Position numbers and translations under genes: made by a program
Notes under the pieces: model-generated
Told to the model about the DNA's origin: nothing
Seen by the model: the letters and a program-made list of their open reading frames with translations, nothing else
Databases searched by the model: none
Origin: Arenicola marina
Taxonomy: Eukaryota > Annelida > Polychaeta > Arenicolidae
Assembly: GCA_964019135.1 (NCBI GenBank)
Contig: OZ025257.1
Span: 17,201,971 to 17,265,970 of the forward strand
Length of the DNA stretch: 64,000 bases
Reading direction: 5' to 3'
In this document: positions 56,821 to 64,000 of the stretch, piece by piece
How the letters are laid out: the number at the start of each line of letters is the position of its first letter
Position numbering within the stretch: position 1 is the first letter of the stretch

Positions 56821-58948
56821 CTAAAGCCGTTCTCCTCTGAGGCGGCGCCACTGCGCCATACAACCCTCAACCACCAGAACGAGGCCGGACGTGACGAGTA
56901 CAGCTGCCAGTGTGTAGAAGACGCCGAAGATCTGTTGCATGGAGACGACGGGTGAGCCGAGTCGGGCAGTGGCGGCATCCCCTGGTCCCCGGCGGTGGTA
57001 GCGCCTATCCCACTCCTCAATCAATGCGTGCTGCCATGCGTCAGCAATGCTAGCGGACGAAGGACAAAGGTTCTGATCGATGTAAAAAGGAACCTTTAAC
57101 GTTTCTAGGCCATATCGTGGAACTGAGAAGGATCACATTGAAAGTAGATAGGAGCCATGTCTCTGGAATAACCCCTTACTCTTTGCGAAAAAAAAAATAA
57201 TATCATTCTTCATCCAAAATGGATAACCGGATAAGCGGATGCACTAGTAACCACATGGTTACCGCACAAAAAGTGGCCTGAAGACTAGCTTTGATCAGTT
57301 ATTGGGTCGCAGTGCCACAGAAGTGCTTCATAAATTGTATGTAACGTTGGCGCCTAAGATCTTGCGGAAACGGCGCGTGTGCGTTAATAACTCAACTAAG
57401 AATAACCCTCTTCATGCAAAAACAGTAAATATAGCATATTATATATCGGTAAAATGTAAAGCATAATTTACGTTTTTCTAGTATTGGGCACGGTGAAATA
57501 TTGCATAAGAGTCGCAGGCCTTGAGGATTAAATAGGATTAAATTGCCCCAGAAGGTTTCCCCGTTGCCTTCTGAGCGAGGTTTCTGGTATGAGAAAGCAG
57601 ATTAATGTAGGAAGTGTTTATAACCATTATTCAACACTGTCTTGCACCTAGGTGGCTGAAATGGGTTCGCGGTACTGCGAGTTCTTCTGTAGCCCTAACG
57701 ATTGCTAGCTATAAATCTCTGAAGTGATTGGGAACATTTTCATCCGGGGATCAGCCGCTATGTAGGGTTTGGCCAAGCGTGATGACGTCACTAAGGCGAA
57801 GAACTCTTGTCAAACAAGGTGGTCATATTGAGAGCCATAATGGTACCATCAATGAAAAACCCGACGCACGTGGCGGACAAATATAAATTTTGTATTTAAA
57901 TACATCATATTATACGTATCACCAAAAAGTTTGTTCCACGTTATCATTCCGTCATAATAGTGTCCATTTGTCATTGCTTTATTTACAATAGTGGCTCATA
58001 AGAATAGATGCCTTTATTGTCATTGCTTTATTTACAATAGTGGCTCATAAGAATAGATGCCTTAATCACCGAAGGAACAGCCTTATTCACAATACAAAAG
58101 TGGATCATGTATGGGCACTGTGATTATTAGTAAAACCGAAACGAATCATGATATATTGGTATGCTACTTTACATTCGATTCAAGTTACATGTAGTGAAAT
58201 ACAGTGGCATGTACTTACTGCTATAATGTTTACAAAAAAGGCTTCTCCAAGAGTTTCAAATTTGTATAAGTTCAGTTTGAGGAGTTCGTCCAGCGAGTTG
58301 AAGGGCAGTGTGATCTTGGGGACTGACACAAGTGCCACCATGTTGCCGACGTAGGTGACACTCATCACTATGCAGTATAACCACCAGAAGAAGGCAGTCA
58401 AACGCCCAGAGCAGAGTCGTGGATACTGCTACGCTATAACACCAAATGCTGAATACATAATATCACAACTTTTAACAAGGAGTTTTGTTTCTTTTGGTTG
58501 CTTGTTTGTATTCTGTGACCCTACAACATTTACTAATCAATGCAATAATTAATTTTGTTTTCAATATGACAAAGACAAAACTAACATTATTTTAATCAAC
58601 TCACATTGCGCCATTAACACTCCGAAGGCAAACCAAAGCGAATGAGTCCAGTAAGGCAAAGCTTGATTCCCTTCTCGCTCGCTGCGATCTGGCATGTCAT
58701 TAACCAGTCAATCACCAGCCTGCTTGACCAGCCACGTGACGAGCCCTTCCAAGCAGTAAGGACGTCAATATACAAAGCCACACGGTGGTCGAGAAAGGCC
58801 TCAACAGGAAGTGTAGGCCATCGGGCTCCAGCGAATGAAGCCGGAACATTACGACACGGCCGTCAACATCCGTTGGAATATCGGGAAAGTCAATGACCTC
58901 GTGGCGAAGTGGATTGTGGGACAATGGCGCCGCCGCAAAGTCCACTTC
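56821..58948 (-). pseudogene. Ionotropic glutamate receptor-like remnant, unit 3
   Basis: Exons as in unit 1: 58605-58948 (S1 end, M1, pore entry), 58219-58425 (M3, TAFFWWLYCIVMSVTYVGNM), about 57690-57850 (S2) and 56821-57122 (S2 end and M4). The extra base after TSLLLG and the S2 deletion leading to TAG TGA are shared with unit 1, so these lesions predate the split of the two copies. Not functional. Confidence 0.75.
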
Positions 58949-59029
58949 CTGAAATTATGATCAAATGTATAAAACTCTACCTCTACGAGTATTGCTATTG
59001 CTACACAACAAGGGTGTATGCTTTGCCCG

Positions 59030-59240
59030 CTGCTGTAGGCCTTGTATCACATGGATGTAGCATAGGAAAGACAGAGGGAAGCGGCTTTTGTCACAAAAGC
59101 AATGATCGACACCATAAGCACAGTAAGTCATTAACACGCAAAGGCTAATTACAGTTGCATGCGTATTTTATACCTTCGGCAGTGACTTGCGACGATTGGC
59201 TAAGCCCCGCGAACCATCACCCACTATATAGACACTGATG
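59030..59240 (-). promoter_or_regulatory. CCAAT/TATA leader module, unit 3
   Basis: Counterpart of 2196-2420, upstream of the unit 3 receptor remnant: minus-strand CCAAT near 59196-59200 and TATAAAAT near 59167-59174. Confidence 0.45.
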
Positions 59241-59369
59241 GATGAGGTAAAGAAAATCGGGCAACACACGTGGCGCCTGCCTCTGATTGCGAACAGCGTT
59301 GGGATTGCATTAGATGGCCGATGGGTTCGATCTTCTGACAGAAGGCGTTTTAACATTGTGTAGTTAATG

Positions 59370-60079
59370 CATCCCTGATGACCATAGAGATTCGAAATAC
59401 GTCATGGCATAGAGGAGCCATGCAAGGGGAACACCATACTCGTTTGCGAAGAAATACATACGCTGTTTATTCCATTTAATCATAGACATTGTCACTCAAC
59501 TTGTAGCTCAGAAGCCGACTAATTGTAGCTGCGCCCCGCCCCAGAAGCCAGCGACACCCATTCATGATTGTCACGTTATCAAGTGAATGATAAATGTACG
59601 CAACACAATATACAGTTGTCTTCAGCTCTACTTCAAATGTCATCTTGCATCTGGCATACTTAAACAGCTAACATTAAACACATTAGTTTTGTTATATGCA
59701 TACATGCAAGCAAATCACCCAAATTCGTCAACTTAAATGATATCTAAATAGATACAAGTAGCAGAACAACTTCGATACCCTAGAGATAAAACAAAAGCAT
59801 GACTCCTTACTTTAAGAAAGTTGAAGACACGTGGACAGTATCTTCAAGCACAACTGACACTCAGCCAACGAACGTCAAACTGTCAGATGAGACATTAGCA
59901 ATTTACGCAGACACAGCAGAACTATCATAACTTTGATCTCGCAATCATGTCAAAACTTAGATAAAACGTTTCAAAACTGCCGCCTTATCAACACTGGTCA
60001 ACGGAAAACAATCGGATCTTTCCCCACTTTCATTATGTAGGTCGCACTCTTGTAATTTAACTGCGCTCTTAAATTATGT
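59370..60079. other. No gene; counterpart of 2541-3258
   Basis: Near-identical to unit 1. No coding signal. Confidence 0.6.
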
Positions 60080-60540
60080 CTGACACTCATCACAAAACTG
60101 CAAAAGAAAGGTGTAAAGACAGATATGAATGACTGTAGAGGAATATCATTCCCAACAGTATTCAGTAAGGTACTTATAATCTCTGAAAGCAAGGTTATCC
60201 TCATGGGCTGATGAACATCGTTTGCGACAAAAGGAGCAGGAAGGTTACCGAAAGGGGTATTGTACAATCGATCATATTTTGAAACTGGAGCATGTAATAC
60301 AGAAATATATATCGAGACCAAAAGGGAAGCAAAAAAACACACCATGGATTGCTTGCTATTTCAACTCCAGTATTGGTACACTACAAATTGTGTATGACCG
60401 CTGTTCGCCTTCTATATCAGCGAATACATTGGCATGCTCTCCGAGGGGCACTGTCCAGGCATGTTATCAGGGCGAGTTCGGTCCTAACTGCGACATGCCG
60501 GCATACTGACAGGAAGAGCTTTGTCCTGACTTTGGCATAA
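60080..60540 (+). pseudogene. Reverse transcriptase relic, first copy, unit 3
   Basis: Reads QEGYRKGYCTIDHILKL, then IQKYISRPKGK, and jumps by a deletion to the KNTPWIACYFNSS part. Later it shows ISANTLACSPRGTVQ. More deleted than in unit 2. Confidence 0.6.
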
Positions 60541-60762
60541 GTCGCCACACTGTATTTCAGTGATTTAGCTAACTTAGAGGTGTCGCCATAATATCCTGGT
60601 CTTCACTCATTGCAAAAAATTATGAAAACCGCTAACAAGGTATATATTGACCGAATACGTGACTTATTTTTTAGCGTGCTTAAATGAAAACTGTGAAAGT
60701 TATAGCGATCTTCCCGATTTTTCGTCCTATCTTTCAATGGTTAGTCGAATTTGGCAAAATGA

Positions 60763-60780
60763 GACCTTGACCTTTGACCT
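60763..60780 (-). promoter_or_regulatory. Nuclear-receptor-like direct repeat, unit 3
   Basis: Same AGGTCAAAGGTCAAGGTC as at 4087-4104, preserved unchanged. Part of the repeat leading into the CAGACA array. Confidence 0.3.
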
Positions 60781-60893
60781 ACATGGCCCATCTACGAACT
60801 TAGCCTGACGATGGTCATTCCGCATCTTTTAGTGAATTTGGAAGTCAATATCTTAAGGCATTCGAAAGATAATGCGTTGCGTTACAGAAAGAC

Positions 60894-61005
60894 ATACAGA
60901 CAGACACACAGACACAGACACAGACACTCAGACACAGACACAGACACAGACACAGACGCAGACACAGACACAGACACAGACACAGACACAGGCACAGACA
61001 CACCG
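60894..61005 (+). repeat. CAGACA-type microsatellite, unit 3
   Basis: Longer version of 4216-4290, with about 110 bases of CAGACA units. Confidence 0.9.
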
Positions 61006-61279
61006 GAAACACCGACAAAAGACTCGTTTCAACGTTTCAAAACTGCCGCTATAGCAACACTAGTCAATAGAAAGCAAGAGGCTCTCTCCCCACTTACATT
61101 ATGTAGGTCGCGCTCTTGTAATTTAACTGCGACCTTAAATTATAGCGTTTGTAACTGAGCCTACACTCCACACCACACATCATACTCAGCCTTTATCATA
61201 GGGATTCTCTATCTGTTGTCTAATTAACGCAATACCTCTTTTTAATATCATGCTTAGAACCGGAAATTAACCAGGTGAA

Positions 61280-61790
61280 TGGTGTCAGACAATCATCATA
61301 GAATTACGCAAGAAATGTGTTAATACAGATATGAATGACTATAGAGGAATAGCCTTATCATCGGCATTCAGGTACTTACAAGCTCGTAAAGACAAGGTTA
61401 TCCACATGGGCCTGATGACAAAAAGAGCAGTCAGGTTACCGAAAGGGGTATTGTACAACCTATCAAATTTTCTTTCTCGAGTATAAGTTACAGAAATATA
61501 TTTTGAGACCGAAAGGTCTCTGTTACATACTGTATATCGATTTTTCAGCTTACTAGCATGCCACATTCCCCACTATGGTAAAACCTTATTGGTAAAGGTA
61601 TTCGTGGAAATGTAATCAATATTGTACCATCATTTTATACGAAAGTCGTCAGCATTAAAAGAAACATGCATTGACTAGCTGTTTCATCTGCAGTATTGCT
61701 ACGCGACAAGGGGGTGTGGTTAGTCCGTTGTTGTTCGCCTTGTATCGCATGGATGTAACACAGGTAGGATAGAGGGGTGTGGCAGGGCAC
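61280..61790 (+). pseudogene. Reverse transcriptase relic, second copy, unit 3
   Basis: Counterpart of 4575-5165. The RQGG.LSP-like region is at about 61705-61740, and LTLAFDDIYIRLGFRNIRE follows near 61825-61880. Frames are broken. Confidence 0.6.
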
Positions 61791-62803
61791 CTTTCATTTG
61801 CAGCGCTTCATCCTAACTTGATCCTAACTTTGGCATTCGATGACATATATATACGGCTCGGATTTCGGAACATTAGAGAAATGGCCCTTTTGACATCACA
61901 CAAAGACGTTCACACGTTTATTCCATTTAATTTTATTACCTTTTCACATATATATTTATACCAAGTAATTGATAATACCTGAATCAATATAAATAGACCA
62001 TATTTTCGAAATCCCATATTGATGCGTTATTGCTAGATCACAATGCCGTAATGCACAAAAAGAGAGAACCGGTGGCTTTACTTGATCATATATATGTTAG
62101 GATCAACTTAGGATCAAACTAAAATCAAATAAAATCATTCGCATCCCCCTCAACATTATATAATAATGTGCAACACACAATATTAGTCCGGTATTACATA
62201 ATTTGTCCTTTAATGGTACATGTATCTATCCGCCAAGCTGCGTGCTCTGTTAATATCTACTGACAGACGTGATATACCCCTGTTTACCCCTGGCCACACC
62301 AGTAGACGCTTAGCAATTAAAATACTCTTAATTGGCGCAATGACATGTAATCTGTTATTTTGGGAAAACACCGAAAATACAATTGCGTTCCAATAAGTAT
62401 GATGTTGCATCACACCACGGTGTGACAACCAATTGTACCAGGCCTAGTTTGGTTGCTATACTTAACTCTAAATATATTCTCGATCTATTAAATTCATAGC
62501 CGCAGTTCACATGACACGGTCACACGTACACGTAAACATGACATATTGACTTCGATGGTAATAGGCATATTTTATCGACTAGAACATAATAAAGTTATAG
62601 TTTCATGAATTCCTCTGCATGCAGCTACAAGTTGATATCAGTCTTACTAGGCTACAATTTTGTCCAATGACAGGGTTGTGTCTACATTATTTTAGGGACA
62701 TTTTCATCTTATAACATATTACTTAATACCGCAAATTGGACACACACCGACATATGTAACAACACCCGGGGTTGCAAGCGAATCACGTGGACCGGTAGTT
62801 TCT
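61791..62803. other. No gene; counterpart of 5166-6005
   Basis: Shared inter-gene sequence. At about 62368 lies an empty counterpart of the LTR element's insertion site (GGGAAAACACCGAAAATAC). Confidence 0.6.
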
Positions 62804-63741
62804 TTAGGTGATAAAATAAGGATTTAACCTCCCCACTGAAAACCCTTGTGTCTTTTCCGGTCGATAGTTGCACTGAAATATCTCGATGACCTGTCCTGCC
62901 CTCTTGGCTGACTCCCAGACGTCGCCCAGTTCCTTCATCCACTTGTCTTTGTCTGGATAGTTGTCCAGCAGGATGATGTTGTCCACGCTGGCCATCTGCC
63001 GGAAGTTATTGTAGTCCGCAAGACACACTGGGTTTGTGTGGCCCCCATCGATGGATATGACGTCACACTTCACTGCGGGATTCGCTTGGCGGAACGCCGG
63101 AATCGATGTCGTAGAATCGCCCCACGTGACCGTCAGTCTCCCTGGAAACCGTTGCTCTAGGTAATCGGCCATTGGGTGTGCGTAGCCATGTTTACCGATG
63201 TCGAAGGAGTACACAGTGGTGTTGGGGTTAGCTTGTAGCCACATAAAACTGCTGTGGCCACCATTAAACCCGGTCTCACATACTGTCCTGACAAACGGCG
63301 CTCGCACTATATGGTAATAGGCGATAAACTCTTCTATGTACTCTGCACTTGTGCCCTCCCGTATGCCACCCACCGCCTTTAACCTTTCCCTAAACAGATC
63401 ATACTCCCATTGGAATGTGTCAGGAAAAGGATAATCCTTGTCCACGTTCTTGAATAAATCCTGACAACGCGTCAAGCCGTTCGGTACAAAAAAGAAATAT
63501 CATCCCAGTTCCATGTGGGTCTGAGCAGGCTGACAGGACCCTCGGGCCGGCTGGGTGGCCGGCCTAGTACGATGGAACCCAAGGCCGCCGTGGTCCGGGG
63601 GTTACTACTGTGACCGGTGCTGTACAGATACAGGACGCCGAGGAGAACGAGGGCTGGGCAGAGCCACAGGCAGGCCCTCTTGTGGAGACACCATTTGGAA
63701 CTGTGAGGGCCACGTTAGGCCAAATCTGGCGCTTGCATCAT
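62804..63741 (-). pseudogene. Methyltransferase-like pseudogene, copy A3
   Basis: The SAM-binding domain is open and well kept for 223 codons (62804-63475), with ETGFNGGHS, YSFDIGKHGY, DVISIDGGHT and LLDNYP, and the stop position is the same as in A1. Upstream, one base is missing in the WDDIFSF region (about 63495), shifting the frame. Another single-base loss near 63726 puts a TAA nine codons after the ATG ATG start at 63741. Only two small lesions separate it from an intact A gene, so it died recently or one lesion could be a sequencing error. Confidence 0.8.
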
Positions 63742-63779
63742 GTTGAATAAAACACGTAGTTCTTGGCCAAATTCGTCAA

Positions 63780-63930
63780 TCCTTATAACATGGATGTAGC
63801 ATAGGTTAGATAGACGGCAGCGGCTTGTATCAGAAAAGCAATGATCGGTCAATTTTATAGTTGCATTCGTATGTTGTACCTTCGGCTGCGAACCCGCGAA
63901 CACCCACTATATAGACACTGATGGATGAGG
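63780..63930 (-). promoter_or_regulatory. Leader module of A3, CCAAT lost
   Basis: The leader and a weak TATA-like part remain, but about 22 bases that include the CCAAT box in A1 are deleted (CGGCTGCGA runs straight into ACCCGCGAAC). Confidence 0.45.
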
Positions 63931-64000
63931 TGAAACCATCCGACAACACACGTGGCGCATGCCCCAAGGTGATGAACAACCTGGTGATTCCATTAGACGG

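Larger units (their letters stand above)
56749..64000. repeat. Segmental duplication unit 3 (cut by window end)
   Basis: Third tandem copy, matching 1 to about 7250 of unit 1 almost collinearly, including the receptor remnant, both reverse transcriptase relics and methyltransferase A. It resembles unit 1 more than unit 2: it shares unit 1's receptor frameshifts and retains the M1 and M3 exons that unit 2 lost. Confidence 0.85.

Noticed and set aside
60811..61158. Thr/Asp/Gln-rich frames over the CAGACA array (also at 4135-4453)
   Set aside because: Translation of the microsatellite in different frames; not conserved as protein between units beyond the repeat.
1..64000. Bacterial-style operons or ribosome-binding sites
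   Set aside because: Genes are intron-split, widely spaced and of animal or transposon families; none of these signals apply.

Overview
This is eukaryotic, animal DNA. The coding pieces are split by GT-AG introns. The recognisable families are animal or transposon ones: an ionotropic glutamate receptor, a type II membrane protein with a class I methyltransferase domain, PIF/Harbinger and CACTA-like (TNP2) DNA transposons, a Ty3/Gypsy-type LTR element and non-LTR reverse transcriptases. The repeat load and family mix suggest a marine invertebrate; a cephalochordate such as amphioxus is my first guess, held loosely. There are no bacterial operons, CRISPR arrays or rRNA genes.

The framework is a tandem segmental duplication. 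Bases 1, 36472 and 56749 are equivalent points in three copies of one unit. The unit is about 13.6 kb without insertions; copy 3 is cut by the window end. Each unit carries, all on the minus strand, the membrane end of a glutamate-receptor-like gene and two methyltransferase genes (A and B) plus a short third relic (C). Plus-strand reverse transcriptase relics are interleaved. The A and B halves themselves look like an older duplication. Decay differs between copies: A is intact in unit 1 (6006-6944), reduced to its N-terminus in unit 2 and frameshifted in unit 3. B is dead in unit 1 and intact in unit 2 (47815-48759). No receptor copy is intact.

Unit 1 is split by a 22.9-kb nest of DNA transposons (12573-35473). 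The matching site in unit 2 (about 54760) is empty. The nest is two Harbinger elements in the same orientation that abut with a single T between them. Element 2 (27315-35473) looks complete: a five-exon 347-aa transposase and a convergent six-exon 230-aa Myb/SANT-like partner, both with uninterrupted spliced frames. Element 1 (12573-27313) is a deleted relative. It has itself been invaded by an 11.4-kb transposon (14859-26264) with matching ends, palindromic CCATGG-rich arrays inside both ends, an 845-aa TNP2-like DDE transposase, and a divergent eight-exon gene for a 382-aa BEN-domain protein. That two-gene transposon is the most interesting object here. The working idea is that the BEN protein is the element's own end-binding partner.

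Unit 2 has further insertions: a 1.9-kb LTR element with gag and protease remains only (39323-41255, target duplication GACAC), L1-like non-LTR remains (42455-45440), and a 3.46-kb insertion ending in a strongly C-rich satellite (48770-52231). That last insertion separates intact methyltransferase B2 from its ancestral upstream region. A repeated leader with CCAAT and TATA-like boxes lies upstream of the methyltransferase copies and, in units 1 and 3, also upstream of the receptor remnant.

All exon boundaries were read by eye from splice sites and frame; no database search was possible.
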